This document shows, piece after piece, positions 18,392-27,508 of a stretch of DNA of 64,000 nt (positions within the stretch are counted from its first letter, which is position 1; each line of letters starts with the position of its first letter). This DNA comes from Desulfosporosinus nitroreducens (GTDB lineage Bacteria; Bacillota; Desulfitobacteriia; Desulfitobacteriales; Desulfitobacteriaceae), in the NCBI RefSeq assembly GCF_023897015.1, contig NZ_JAMHFY010000016.1, positions 1 to 64,000 on the forward strand, given 5' to 3'. Made by a program: the position numbers and the translations under genes. Below the pieces are notes generated by a model. That model was not told the DNA's origin. It did not search any database and was given only the letters and a program-made list of their open reading frames with translations.

Positions 18392-18799
18392 CTACCACAA
18401 ATCGTTTATTCTATTTTTCAGGTCCATAACCTTCTGTTCTATTATTTGGGCAGTTTTTATAAACTCATGCTTATCCTTACCCGTAGGATCATCCAGTCCC
18501 CAATCCTCCCTGTATTTACACGGTAGAATAGGACACTTGACGTTACATCCCATGGTAATTACAACATCCACAGGAGGAATATCTGAGAGCAATTTTGATC
18601 TTTGGGTTGTGTTCATATCAACACCATAAATCTCTTTTATTACTTCAACTGCATCCTGATTAATCTGTGGCTTGATTTCTGTCCCTGCAGAATAGGTTTC
18701 AAAGTTATCCGCTGCCATTAGCTTTGATATTGCCTCTGCCATCTGTGAGCGACATGAGTTATGAACGCAAATATAGGCAACTTTAATTTTTTGAGGCAT
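18392..18799 (-). CDS. arsC: Arsenate reductase, thioredoxin-coupled low-MW phosphatase type
   Basis: 135 aa. Reduces arsenate to arsenite using a Cys relay. The P-loop CVHNSCRS supplies C11 and R17, and the two further redox cysteines are C85 and C89 (MGCNVKCP), with an extra C94. DDPTGK is the conserved general-acid loop. AAGGGG precedes the ATG. It is third in arsR-acr3-arsC; the arsenite formed is exported by the gene just upstream. Confidence 0.92.
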   Translation of the reverse strand: MPQKIKVAYICVHNSCRSQMAEAISKLMAADNFETYSAGTEIKPQINQDAVEVIKEIYGVDMNTTQRSKLLSDIPPVDVVITMGCNVKCPILPCKYREDWGLDDPTGKDKHEFIKTAQIIEQKVMDLKNRINDLW

Positions 18800-18814
18800 A
18801 ATTTAAACCCCTTT

Positions 18815-19891
18815 CTAAAGGCTATGCTTTGGTAGGCCATTTTTATCGAAATACTTGCGTTTGAAGAAGAGTGCTGCATTTACCAGAGCAATCATGACTG
18901 GCACCTCAACTAGAGGACCGATTACCGCAGTGAAGGCAACATCTGATGCTATACCGAATACAGCTACAGCAACTGCTATGGCAAGTTCAAAATTATTACT
19001 TGCCGCTGTAAAAGCTAAGGTTACAGTTTGGTCATATCTGAAACCGCCTTTAAAAGACATATAAAAGCTTACAAAAAACATTATTGCAAAATAAATTAAC
19101 ATAGGTATTGCGATTCTAATGACATCTCCAGGATTTTGAATAATTTGTTCTCCTTTTGTTATAAACATAATGACGATTGTATAAAGCAGTGCAATCAAAG
19201 CCAAGGGAGATATCTTAGGAATGAATACCTTTTCGTACCACTCTTTTGTTTTGACTCTTATCAATCCAAACCTTGTTATAAAACCTGCTGCAAAAGGGAT
19301 ACCTAAGTAAATAAGTACACTCTTTGCTACTTCCCACATCGAAACATCTACCACCTGGCCTCCCCAGGAAAGCCCCAGCCACTTAGGTATGACAGTGACA
19401 AATATATAAATATAGGCTGTGTATAAAAGAATTTGGAAGATAGAGTTAAGGGCAACCAAAGCAGCACAATATTCGTTATCCCCTTTAGCGAGGGTATTCC
19501 AAACAATAACCATTGCAATACATCTGGCAAGACCTATGATAATAAGTCCAATAGCAAAGCCGGGTTTATCGCCCAGCAGCAATATAGCCAGCACAAACAT
19601 CAAGATAGGACCAATAATCCAGTTTTGAATTAGCGAAAAGGAAAAGATCTTTTTATTTTGTGTAACTTTTCCGATCTCTTCATACTTTACCTTGGCAAGG
19701 GGGGGATACATCATAATGATAAGACCTACAGCTATCGGCCATGATATTGTTCCGGTGCTGAATTCACTCAGTGACTTTGCTAAGTCAGGAAAGAAATACC
19801 CACCAAAGACACCGACTGCCATAGCGATAAATATCCAGAGTGTCAAGAATCTGTCTAAAAACGACAACTTAGCTTGTTCAACCTTTTCCAC
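18815..19891 (-). CDS. acr3: Arsenite efflux permease, ACR3 family
   Basis: About 358 aa, ten membrane helices. Characteristic ACR3 segments: [26 protein letters not shown] with the conserved Cys in helix 4, and [21 protein letters not shown]. The second in-frame GTG (19891) has correct spacing from GGAGG, whereas the first abuts it. It moves As(III) out of the cell. Lies between arsR and arsC in one operon. Confidence 0.92.
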   Translation of the reverse strand: MEKVEQAKLSFLDRFLTLWIFIAMAVGVFGGYFFPDLAKSLSEFSTGTISWPIAVGLIIMMYPPLAKVKYEEIGKVTQNKKIFSFSLIQNWIIGPILMFVLAILLLGDKPGFAIGLIIIGLARCIAMVIVWNTLAKGDNEYCAALVALNSIFQILLYTAYIYIFVTVIPKWLGLSWGGQVVDVSMWEVAKSVLIYLGIPFAAGFITRFGLIRVKTKEWYEKVFIPKISPLALIALLYTIVIMFITKGEQIIQNPGDVIRIAIPMLIYFAIMFFVSFYMSFKGGFRYDQTVTLAFTAASNNFELAIAVAVAVFGIASDVAFTAVIGPLVEVPVMIALVNAALFFKRKYFDKNGLPKHSL

Positions 19892-19911
19892 TTTAATCAC
19901 CCTCCATAAAT

Positions 19912-20250
19912 CTAATCACAGTTCAGAGTCTTGCGAGTTAACCAATCCTTTAAGTTTTTCAGGTCATTTTGATACAGTTCTAGATTCCTCAAATTATCAT
20001 AGACCAAGCTGTCTATAAACTTGATCCGTTCATCGATAGCCAAGGAATAGTAAACCCACTGGGCATGTTTGCGGTCTTTCACCAATTCAGCATTCTTAAG
20101 ATAAATTAAGTGCCTTGAGGCTTTGGCCTGTGAAATTTGTAAGGTTTCCATTATATCGCAAACACAGAGTTCCTTTTCAAATAATAAATTTAGAATCCTT
20201 AACCGAGTTTCATCAGATAGGGCCTTTAAGGCATCTAACAGCTTTTCCAT
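19912..20250 (-). CDS. arsR: ArsR-family arsenic-responsive repressor
   Basis: 112 aa winged-helix ArsR/SmtB protein. The metalloid site ELCVCD (C29, C31) is in the DNA-binding helix, followed by [19 protein letters not shown]. As(III) binding releases DNA. AAGAGGTGAT precedes the ATG. First gene of the operon, with a long palindromic operator directly upstream. Confidence 0.92.
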   Translation of the reverse strand: MEKLLDALKALSDETRLRILNLLFEKELCVCDIMETLQISQAKASRHLIYLKNAELVKDRKHAQWVYYSLAIDERIKFIDSLVYDNLRNLELYQNDLKNLKDWLTRKTLNCD

Positions 20251-20270
20251 TGAATCACCTCTTTTAAATT

Positions 20271-20306
20271 ATACTCATATATTCGCTTACGCGATTATAT
20301 GAGTAT
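20271..20306. promoter_or_regulatory. ArsR operator
   Basis: ATACTCATATA-TTCGC / GCGA-TTATATGAGTAT, an almost perfect inverted repeat 21 bases upstream of arsR, overlapping a TATAAT-like -10. The ATA-type flanks resemble ArsR sites. Confidence 0.65.
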
Positions 20307-20647
20307 TATACATCATAGTTTAGTAAAAGAAAACTAGTATTAAGAAATTTGTATTAAGTATAGCTAGCTGCGCCAGGGCCTAGGCGTCAGTCGATTTCCT
20401 TTTTTACTTAGAAATTCTTAGTGTATTTAAAAGAAGCCAATTTCGGCTTCTAAATTAGCACTAATTCTCTTTAACAACATTGATCTCACTTTCTTCTTTT
20501 GTTGCCTCAATGATATAAGAAGCAAGAAAATCTTCAATATTCTTATCGGGTGCCCAGGACAACTATGAATGTACACTTCGCTTGAAGTTGTCGTGTTAAA
20601 GGATAGGAGGTATTATACTCATAGCACAATTTTTCAGGAGGTATAAG
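20307..20647. other. Intergenic with a short C-terminal remnant
   Basis: Minus-strand frame 20461-20559 reads WAPDKNIEDFLASYIIEA... and ends with TAG. It looks like the tail of a lost protein with no usable start. A small AGAAGCC/GGCTTCT hairpin lies at 20432-20451. The right end holds the SDR promoter and AGGAGG site. Confidence 0.3.
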
Positions 20648-21451
20648 ATGACTAAAACTAATACTTCAAATCCCGATACGGATTTATCGGGAATCCATAT
20701 AGTTGTGACCGGTGCCTCAAGCGGTATTGGACTTGCAATGGCGGAAGGTCTTCTTCGTGCAGGGGCTACGGTTGCTCTGGCTTCAAGACCAGGAGTAAAA
20801 CTGGATAATCAAGTTAAGCGACTTAAATCGTCAGGTTTGAATGCATACGGATTGCCTTTGGATGTTCGCTCGGAAACATCGGTTGCTGATTCAGTTGAAT
20901 GGGTACAGAGAACCTGGGGGAAACTTGATGTTTTAGTCAATAATGCTGGAATTGGTATGCATACAGTAAATAAGCGATTCATGGTAGAACCACAACCCTT
21001 TTTCCAAGTTACCCCTGACGGATTCCGAAATTTAATCGACACAAATCTTACGGGTTATTTTCTTGTGGCCCGAGGGTTTACCCCACTTATGATTAAGCAG
21101 GGACATGGAAAAATTATCAACATTATGATAAATCGTGAAACCACGAGGTGCAAGGGCTTTATCCCCTACGGCCCTTCTGGTTCCGGAGCTGAGTCGCTGT
21201 CATACATAATGGCAGAGGATCTCCGCCCATATGGAATAACCGTTAATATGCTCCTTCCTGGCGGAGCAACTGATACCGGGATGATTCCCGAAGATCTTAA
21301 GCGTCAAATAAAATCCCCACTGCTACGTCCAAGAGTTATGGTAGAACCAATTATTTTCCTGGCCTCTAGCATGTCTGATGGCATAACCGCTGAAAGAATA
21401 ACTGCCCTTGAATTTTCTAAGTGGCGCATTAAATATAATACCGTTGATTAG
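20648..21451 (+). CDS. Short-chain dehydrogenase/reductase lacking the usual catalytic Tyr-Lys pair
   Basis: 267 aa Rossmann protein. Cofactor motif TGASSGIGLA (21-30) and NNAGIG (98-103) are intact. Where SDRs have S...YxxxK, this protein has INIMINRE and Y174-G-P-S-G178, so the serine and lysine are missing. LLPGGATDTGM matches the usual PG...T segment. AGGAGGT precedes the ATG. It may use another acid/base or have lost oxidoreductase activity. Substrate unknown. Confidence 0.8.
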   Translation: MTKTNTSNPDTDLSGIHIVVTGASSGIGLAMAEGLLRAGATVALASRPGVKLDNQVKRLKSSGLNAYGLPLDVRSETSVADSVEWVQRTWGKLDVLVNNAGIGMHTVNKRFMVEPQPFFQVTPDGFRNLIDTNLTGYFLVARGFTPLMIKQGHGKIINIMINRETTRCKGFIPYGPSGSGAESLSYIMAEDLRPYGITVNMLLPGGATDTGMIPEDLKRQIKSPLLRPRVMVEPIIFLASSMSDGITAERITALEFSKWRIKYNTVD

Positions 21452-21553
21452 CTATCCCCTCCTCAATACAGGACTATAAAATGGGCGGTAATCTTATCAT
21501 GGAAATAATTATTATAAGAAGGCTATGGCTTATAAATTAAAGGAGTGCAAACA

Positions 21554-22249
21554 TTGAAGTATACATCTGTTAAAGTTGCAAGATTTATAAGACGGCCTAA
21601 TAGATTTATTGCTCACGTAATGTTAGACAATAATGAAGAAATTGTTCATGTTAAAAATACAGGACGGTGCAGAGAGATACTCCAAGAAGGAACTGTGGTA
21701 ATTCTGGAAGAAGCAAAAAATACAGAGCGAAAGACAAAGTACTCCCTTATAGCCTGCTATAAGGGAAATGTTCTGATCAATATCGATTCACAAATCCCGA
21801 ATCTGGTTGTATTTGATGGTATCAAGGAGGGGAAAATTAAGGAATTTCGTGAAGTTACAAAACTGTCTAAAGAGGTTGTTTACGGTAATTCTAGATTTGA
21901 TTTATACTTTGAAACCAACGATCAAAGAGGGTTCATTGAAGTAAAAGGTGTAACCCTTGAAACCGAGGGCATTGCCATGTTCCCTGATGCTCCTACTCAG
22001 AGAGGCTGCAAGCATATTTATGAAATGATCAAAGCAGTGGAGGATGGGTATGCCGGTTTCATTTTCTTTCTCGTCCAGATGAAAGGCGTAAAGTATTTTA
22101 CCCCCTTTGAGATAAGGGATCCGGAATTTACAAAGGCGCTGAAGCTTGCAAGTGAAAAAGGAGTGACGATCTTGGCCTATGATTCTATAGTTTCTGAAGA
22201 CGGGATAACCATAGGATCTCCAGTAGAAGTTCGTTTGAAAACGATGTAA
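21554..22249 (+). CDS. sfsA: SfsA (sugar fermentation stimulation) family protein
   Basis: About 231 aa. Typical SfsA layout: an OB-fold start (VKVARFIRRPNRFIAHVML) with HVKNTGRC, then a nuclease-like domain with SRFDLYFE, GFIEVKGVTLE and AMFPDAPTQRG. The D-E-K pattern is that of PD-(D/E)XK enzymes. TTG at 21554 lies 8 bases after AGGAG; the GTG at 21545 abuts it. Function in vivo is poorly understood. Followed by a strong terminator. Confidence 0.9.
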   Translation: MKYTSVKVARFIRRPNRFIAHVMLDNNEEIVHVKNTGRCREILQEGTVVILEEAKNTERKTKYSLIACYKGNVLINIDSQIPNLVVFDGIKEGKIKEFREVTKLSKEVVYGNSRFDLYFETNDQRGFIEVKGVTLETEGIAMFPDAPTQRGCKHIYEMIKAVEDGYAGFIFFLVQMKGVKYFTPFEIRDPEFTKALKLASEKGVTILAYDSIVSEDGITIGSPVEVRLKTM

Positions 22250-22253
22250 AAAA

Positions 22254-22296
22254 ATCTATAGACTAAACTCTTTTTAAAAGTGTCTAGTCTATAGAT
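22254..22296 (+). terminator. Terminator after sfsA
   Basis: ATCTATAGACTA / TAGTCTATAGAT, 12-base perfect arms starting five bases after the stop codon. Confidence 0.7.
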
Positions 22297-22412
22297 ACCA
22301 GTTAACGACTTGTTTCTACTTATTGATTTTTAGTATAAAAGACATTTTCTAAAACTCCAATCAAACAATTTTGAAAATATTACATTGATATACATTACTA
22401 TATATAAAACGA

Positions 22413-23228
22413 TTAAAGGTCTAACGTCTTTGCTTTTTCCTGGGGATACTTATAATAAGGGCATTTATCTTCTCGGCATTGGTGCGGGTGACGTGCGCTA
22501 TAGGTGCAGTCGATCTGCTCGTACGCAGGCAGGGAGACATTAAAGAACTCTTCGGCTGAAGCTGAGGCCTCAGCTAGGGCAGCCCTAACAAAAGCCTTAC
22601 AACAGCATGGACCGGTGAGACTGGCGATGACCTGAACGATATTGCCAACAACGTTCATGGTTTTTGCTGTTTCTTGATCTTTTGGACACGCTGCTCCCAG
22701 CAGAACGCTAAAACAGGCTCCAATAGCCGGGGCAATGCCGCAGACACCCGTTAATCCGCAATATCCGCCGATAGCTTGTTTTTTTGTTCTCTGTAAAGCC
22801 TCTCGAATCTGATTGTCAGCTATTTTTAACGTTCCTTCGTTTTTAAGTGCCGCAAGGAAAGCCCCGGCAGCGATCCAGGCATTCTCACAACCAAGCATTG
22901 GCACTCTTTCATGACTCATCAATCGCTCGGCAATCACAAATGGATTATGTTCTTGAGTTGTCTCAATATCATTCAAAATGAACTCAAATAGATCTTTCCC
23001 ATGGCAATCATCACAAACGTAGTGCCCATTAGGACAACATATATTTCCAATCTCGATTTTCCCGCATTTAACACAGGTGCTCTCTTTGCCCACGCTTAAA
23101 TAGTCCAACGCTTGACCGCAGATTTGGCAATGCTCCGTATTGTTCTTCATAGGATGCTGACCAGCATCCTTCTTTGGTGCTCAGCAACTTTCTACCGGAG
23201 AAGCAACTGGATTTATGAGTTTAGTCAT
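22413..23228 (-). CDS. DUF5714-like Cys-rich protein, probable selenoprotein with N-terminal C-U motif
   Basis: 271 aa if the TGA at 23181-23183 is read as Sec16. The ATG at 23228 has AGGGGGA nine bases upstream and leads into MTKLINPVASPVESC-U-APKK, in frame with the long Cys-rich body. The ATG at 23150, which ordinary calling would use, has no ribosome site and follows a hairpin directly. The hairpin AGGATGCT-GGTC-AGCATCCT begins 11 bases after the TGA, like a bacterial SECIS. Zinc-ribbon-like pairs occur at C34/C37, C52/C55, C64/C65 and C72/C75, with more Cys clusters later (GYCGLTGVCG, GPCCC). The family assignment is from memory; function unknown. Confidence 0.65.
23151..23170 (-). promoter_or_regulatory. 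SECIS-like hairpin in the DUF5714 gene
   Basis: Eight perfect base pairs AGGATGCT/AGCATCCT with apical loop GGTC, the loop starting 19 bases after the TGA. A G-G-U apical loop at this distance is the hallmark of bacterial SECIS elements read by SelB. Confidence 0.65.
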
Positions 23229-23382
23229 GGTGGTATTCCCCCTAAAACCCATTTTTTTCATTATCACATAAACCATAAATGCTGTCACTCTCATTCGGGT
23301 CATCTGCCTCTAAAAAAAGTACCAGCAGACCTCGTGAAACCGGATACGCCTTCTAAAATTCAAATGCTAATCTGAACAAATA

Positions 23383-23859
23383 CTATAAGTCTAAATACAT
23401 AGCCTTACTTAAATCTTTAAAACCTTTCCTTGAATAAAATTCATCAGCATACTTATTGAAGGAATATACTTTTAATTCGATTCTTTTTATCTCCTGACAT
23501 TTAGCCCACTCAACAACTTTCCTTAAAAGTAAAGAACCGATATGATACTTTTGATAATCTCTCTTAACTGCAATACCATCTAATTGTACCCATTCCCTCT
23601 TCTTGATAACAGGGAAATTAGATGACCTCTGAATGAAACATTCTGCAAAAGCCACAACTTTTGTATCAATATCAGCAACAAAAAGTGCCTTATTACTATC
23701 ATTGATGATTTCCGATATGTATTCTTTTGCTCTTGCGTAATCTTCAGGTTTAATAAAAAGTTCAGGATGATTTAACCTGTGTTGTTCATCAAGTTCGACA
23801 TAAATTTCACATAAACTTTCATAATCTTTTATGACTGCTTCCCTTATCTTTATATCCAT
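23383..23859 (-). CDS. GNAT-family N-acetyltransferase
   Basis: 158 aa from the ATG at 23859, preceded by AGGAGG at 11 bases. GNAT fold: IREAVIKDYESLCEIYVEL, central strand VAFAECFI, acetyl-CoA loop VKRDYQKYHIGSLLL (a variant of Q/RxxGxG/A) and C-terminal YSFNKYADEFYSRKGF. The frame is open upstream to an ATG at 24003 that overlaps the stop of a small ORF, so a 206-aa coupled form is also possible. Substrate unknown. Confidence 0.75.
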   Translation of the reverse strand: MDIKIREAVIKDYESLCEIYVELDEQHRLNHPELFIKPEDYARAKEYISEIINDSNKALFVADIDTKVVAFAECFIQRSSNFPVIKKREWVQLDGIAVKRDYQKYHIGSLLLRKVVEWAKCQEIKRIELKVYSFNKYADEFYSRKGFKDLSKAMYLDL

Positions 23860-24002
23860 ATAGTTATATCCTCCTGAATGAGTTAAGGCATTGTCGTAAT
23901 GGTTATTCTGTTTTTCTCTTTTCCTTGCTCTTCGGTTTATCAAGAAATATGCAGTGGAATTATTGGACACCGCTATCATATCCAGCTTTTCGGCAGACTT
24001 CA

Positions 24003-24131
24003 TTACAACTGTCTTAACTGCTCTCGATATTGCCTTAATTCATCTTCGTCAAAATCGTCAATAGTGTCTTGCAATACTTTAAGCATCTTAGGTCTATCTT
24101 CGGGGATTTTGCCAACCACGGGAGTAGCCAT
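24003..24131 (-). CDS. Small ORF of 42 aa upstream of the GNAT gene
   Basis: Reads MATPVVGKIPEDRPKMLKVL... and ends RQYREQLRQL. It is acidic/charged with one predicted helix. Its TAA overlaps an ATG (TAATG) of the frame running into the GNAT gene, suggesting translational coupling. There is no good ribosome site upstream, so it may be a remnant. Family not recognised. Confidence 0.35.
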   Translation of the reverse strand: MATPVVGKIPEDRPKMLKVLQDTIDDFDEDELRQYREQLRQL

Positions 24132-24259
24132 TGATAAATTTTAATATGGAGATCAATTTATTATTCCACATATTTCTTTAGACTTCCTGCCAAGATCAGT
24201 AAATAATCTAAGTAAATATAAAAAAACTAGATCTAACGATCTGGTAAAGTTTTATGATG

Positions 24260-25417
24260 TTAAAATTCCTCAGTAATCAAATCAAAGCCTTCAAGTGTGG
24301 CTGTGTCATCAATTCTAATCATCAAATATCGTACACCGTCCTTGGTTACTTGCTTAACATTTTTTAAATCTTGTGGGCCAATGGAAATTGACGCTGTGTT
24401 GTTGTCAATTTTAATCGACTTCGTTGCATAATTAGGGGTAATACTCGAGGCTTTAAACTCGTAGTTTTCCTCACCCATAATTCCCAGAAACGAAGATCTC
24501 AACTTATCTGCGGTGTTAATTCCGCTATTTTCTAAAATTCTCTCCATATCTTTCAAACCTATTAAAGAAACTTCTCCACTTTCTTCCTCTACGTCAAGTC
24601 GACGACCAAGTTCTTCATAAATGCTCGAAACAACTTCCGGCTCAATTTCGGCTCCTACAATGTCTCGAACAACTTCAAAAAAGCGCTCTTTGTCAGCCTG
24701 GGCTGTCGATTTGAAATCACAATCGAGAATGTTTTCTACAAACAAAGCATTGGGCTTGTTTTCTTTTTGGGTATAGTAAACAACCTTGTCAGTCTCTGCA
24801 GCATCTTCACTAAACGAAGGAAACATAAAACCCTCAAAAGGAGACGCTGTATTAATGATAGCTTTTGCAGGTACACTGGTGCTAAACTCTCTTTCAATGA
24901 AATCAAAATTAAGTGAGTTTTTCGGAATGATAACAGGGCAGACACTGCATATGAAAAATCCCAAGGAGTAGGCTACGTCATTATCTACTTCACCGTTATC
25001 TTTATTTTTAGCTGACTTATAAACTTCTCCTCGAACAAAACTAACCATAAAATCTAGCTCATATTTTTCACTAGTTTGGTCCAGAATTTTACTCACGATA
25101 GTTTGTGTTGCCTCTTTGAAATTATTTGTTTTCAAAATATGAATCATTTGCTTCTGAGTTTGATTTTCGCCCAGTTTATTGTTTTTGAATTCTAATTCAA
25201 AAATTTTCGAATCAATCTTACCTGTCAAGACCTTTTTGAAGTTTTTTAAATACAATTCTTTTTTTTGCTCGTCCATCATATCAAAGTATATTTCTTCAGA
25301 ACAGAGGATGTCCTTACTGTCTTGTTTGATAAAATAGCTGCAAATTTCTTGAATTTTTAATTTAGAATTATTTGTTTTTAATTCTTTACGAATGCCTGCG
25401 ATATCTTCCTTGTTCAA
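24260..25417 (-). CDS. DUF4317 domain protein
   Basis: 385 aa soluble protein. It starts MNKEDIAGIRKELK, the standard DUF4317 opening, and keeps the alternating helical/beta layout of the family over normal length. TTG start with GGGAG eight bases upstream. Function unknown; found widely in Clostridia. It stands alone here, with its own terminator region. Confidence 0.75.
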   Translation of the reverse strand: MNKEDIAGIRKELKTNNSKLKIQEICSYFIKQDSKDILCSEEIYFDMMDEQKKELYLKNFKKVLTGKIDSKIFELEFKNNKLGENQTQKQMIHILKTNNFKEATQTIVSKILDQTSEKYELDFMVSFVRGEVYKSAKNKDNGEVDNDVAYSLGFFICSVCPVIIPKNSLNFDFIEREFSTSVPAKAIINTASPFEGFMFPSFSEDAAETDKVVYYTQKENKPNALFVENILDCDFKSTAQADKERFFEVVRDIVGAEIEPEVVSSIYEELGRRLDVEEESGEVSLIGLKDMERILENSGINTADKLRSSFLGIMGEENYEFKASSITPNYATKSIKIDNNTASISIGPQDLKNVKQVTKDGVRYLMIRIDDTATLEGFDLITEEF

Positions 25418-25492
25418 TCATCTATCTCCCTTTTATTAATTGTTAGGCTGAACACTCCGGCCTCTCCAGCAAAAAATCAATCTAAAACAATG

Positions 25493-25520
25493 TCAGCTTT
25501 TGTTGATCAACAAAAGCTGA
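25493..25520. repeat. 28-nt perfect palindrome
   Basis: TCAGCTTTTGTTGA followed directly by its reverse complement, no loop. It sits upstream of the DUF4317 gene and could be an operator or a hairpin in its leader. Confidence 0.5.
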
Positions 25521-25626
25521 TGACTGATAATTCGAGTGATACCTACAGATTATATGTTATGCATACAATATTCGTCATCTTTTCTTTAATTCCTCCCAGA
25601 TAACAGAAGTTAACATTGATAAAACG

Positions 25627-25658
25627 AAACCAGATCGTCACAAAAACGATCTGGTTTT
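25627..25658. terminator. Intrinsic terminator near the CGGC-like gene
   Basis: AAACCAGATCGT / ACGATCTGGTTTT with a 7-base loop. It lies downstream of the CGGC-like gene stop on the minus strand. Confidence 0.75.
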
Positions 25659-25747
25659 GCCATTTATAAAATTGGTTCCCCTAACGTCCTTCCGTTCCCC
25701 AGATGGCTTTTGTTCTTCTTATAAAGCTTCAAAATTCCATACCATAC

Positions 25748-26098
25748 TCAATCATTAATATCATGTTTTATATCATGAAGCGAAGAATTTCTTACCCCTG
25801 CTTCTGAACCGTGTGTGTATCCGACAACGGTAAAATTAACAGAAAGAGTTTTAGTTAACGTTTCATATTCCGGGGACTTTGCTCTTAAGCAGGAGGATAT
25901 GTGTACACTCTTGATGCCGGCTTCAAGCATTTTCTCAATCTTACGATTTAAATTACCGCCGGTATGGGTAAAAGTCAGCAACTCTATTTCTCCATTATAT
26001 CTAGCAAAAGCATCTTTTCTCTGTAAAAGAGCGTTCAAGCAGCCCTTTCCTGTACACTTCATCATGGTATCTTCTCTTACGAGAATTCCAATCTTCAT
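25748..26098 (-). CDS. CGGC-domain-like protein lacking the CGGC cysteines
   Basis: 116 aa. Matches the CGGC/DUF1847-type layout: MKIGILVREDTMMKCTGKGCLNALLQRKDAF, then ELLTFTHTGGNLNRKIEKM, SVHISSCLRAKSPEYE and VVGYTHGS. The name-giving CGGC is replaced by HTGGN, leaving Cys of CTGKGC and SSC as candidate metal ligands. TGAGGTGA precedes the ATG. Function unknown; redox or metal binding is inferred from the family. Confidence 0.7.
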   Translation of the reverse strand: MKIGILVREDTMMKCTGKGCLNALLQRKDAFARYNGEIELLTFTHTGGNLNRKIEKMLEAGIKSVHISSCLRAKSPEYETLTKTLSVNFTVVGYTHGSEAGVRNSSLHDIKHDIND

Positions 26099-26310
26099 AT
26101 GTCACCTCACTTAGTATTTACTGTTTCTTTCGCATTATAAGAATTCTTCACCATTTCATTTCTTTCTCGAACCTGTCATAGCTTTTCCTCTTAGCATTAT
26201 GGTTACAATCTACTATCACGACTCACTTTTAAGAAAGACAAAATTCATAGCCACTTAACTTCCAAGTATTTAACATTCTCTGGAGTATATTTTACGGAAT
26301 GGATTTTAGC

Positions 26311-27312
26311 TTAAAAGTGATTTAACTGGTCCATAATTGGGATTAACATCTTATACATTTCCGTTGAGATACTCGTTTCCCAATACCCAGTCAGCTTGGC
26401 AACACCGACCAAGGCGATCCATAAAGCAACTACTCCCAGAGCCAACATCCTTGGTGACAAAGGGAACGAAGTCTTGGGAAGATCAAATCTTAAAGTGTTG
26501 CTTACTGGACACTGATCCACACAATTTAAACACCCTGTACACTCCGGTGACCAAACGGTTAGTGCTTTATCGACTTCGATTCGGTTCGGGCAAGAGATCG
26601 AACATCTTTCACAGGATATACATGAGAGGGGCTCTCTTCGTATCTTCCAAGGACTTAATATGCCCAATAAACCTAACAAAGCTCCATAGGGACAGAGATA
26701 CCGGCACCAGAAATTCTCAATAAGGATGGAAAGCAGCATCAAGCTGATGATAACGCTGAATCCTACCCAAGTCATATTTCTAAAAAAGTCTAACATCTTA
26801 ATATCCGCAACCATGTTATAGGGAGTTTGTAAAAACATGTAGGTTGAAGCTCCATCCATAAGCACAAAAATGAAAAGGACAAAAAAAGCAAGAATTATAT
26901 ACTTTAGAGAGCGTAAAGGACAATCGAGCCAGTTTGGCAGGATAAAATTCCTCTTGAACATCTTTTTACCCAATAAAGCTAAACCCTCAGATAATGTACC
27001 AAAAGGACAAATCCAAGAACAAAATGCCCTCTTCCATAAAAGGGAGACGCTCATGGCAGCCAAAAGCATCACAAGTCCAGCCGGGTGGATCTGGTCAAAT
27101 ATACCATTGGCGAGCCACGATTTTAAAGCGACCAAAGCACTGATCGGAAGAAATGCCTCCACTCCCGCCGGTCTTGCAATGAACTGCATGGTGTTTGGAT
27201 CGGTTATGCTGTAAACAAAACGAATAAATTGAACCCCGATCAAGACAACAACAATGGTGAATAGTAATTGAATGAGTCTGCGCCAAGTGTAAGTGTTTTT
27301 ATGCTTCGACAT
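26311..27312 (-). CDS. NapH/CcoG-like membrane polyferredoxin
   Basis: 333 aa. Several membrane helices carry cytoplasmic CSWICPFG (C98-C102) and CRYLCPYG (C203-C207) motifs, followed by two [4Fe-4S] ferredoxin motifs, C231-C234-C237-C241 and C258-C261-C264-C268. Such proteins pass electrons between the quinone pool and soluble partners. It is divergent from hcp with CRP-type boxes on both sides of the gap, so it probably supplies or balances electrons under nitrosative stress. AAGGAG precedes the ATG. Confidence 0.85.
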   Translation of the reverse strand: MSKHKNTYTWRRLIQLLFTIVVVLIGVQFIRFVYSITDPNTMQFIARPAGVEAFLPISALVALKSWLANGIFDQIHPAGLVMLLAAMSVSLLWKRAFCSWICPFGTLSEGLALLGKKMFKRNFILPNWLDCPLRSLKYIILAFFVLFIFVLMDGASTYMFLQTPYNMVADIKMLDFFRNMTWVGFSVIISLMLLSILIENFWCRYLCPYGALLGLLGILSPWKIRREPLSCISCERCSISCPNRIEVDKALTVWSPECTGCLNCVDQCPVSNTLRFDLPKTSFPLSPRMLALGVVALWIALVGVAKLTGYWETSISTEMYKMLIPIMDQLNHF

Positions 27313-27378
27313 AAGTTCTCCTTTGCTTCATATAGTAAATTATTTCTCGTTAATTATATAATTTTAAGATGATTAATG

Positions 27379-27394
27379 TGTGATACAGCTCACA
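27379..27394. promoter_or_regulatory. CRP/Fnr-type box upstream of the NapH-like gene
   Basis: Exact TGTGA-TACAGC-TCACA, with longer TTAATGTG...CACATTAA symmetry. This resembles the reported HcpR/CRP consensus. It lies 67 bases before the NapH-like start. Confidence 0.65.
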
Positions 27395-27405
27395 TTAAAC
27401 TTATA

Positions 27406-27508
27406 AAAAGGAAACCACCTTAAATTTTTACGGATGGTTTCCTTTTCAGTAAAAGCCTAAGCCAAGGCGCGTGCGCAAAGATCGTATTCCAATTATCTTT
27501 GGCGTAGG
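27406..27508. other. Terminator-like hairpin and a second structured element between napH-like gene and hcp
   Basis: 27406-27446 holds AAAAGGAAACCA / TGGTTTCCTTTT. 27456-27508 can fold as a closing stem CCTAAGCC/GGCGTAGG around two hairpins, GCGC-GT-GCGC and AAAGAT...ATCTTT. Both lie between two divergent promoters, so they may form a small separate RNA or be relics. Confidence 0.35.

Noticed and set aside
20461-20559. 31-codon minus-strand ORF as a gene
   Set aside because: Only a TTG without a ribosome site could start it; looks like a tail fragment.
23151-23170. Hairpin as a terminator upstream of the DUF5714 gene
   Set aside because: No T-run and no gene upstream that it could end; it lies inside a continuous coding frame and matches the SECIS position.
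25683-25750. Read-through of the CGGC-like gene's TGA stop
   Set aside because: The frame stays open for about 20 codons but there is no suitable hairpin, and it runs into sequence next to the terminator.
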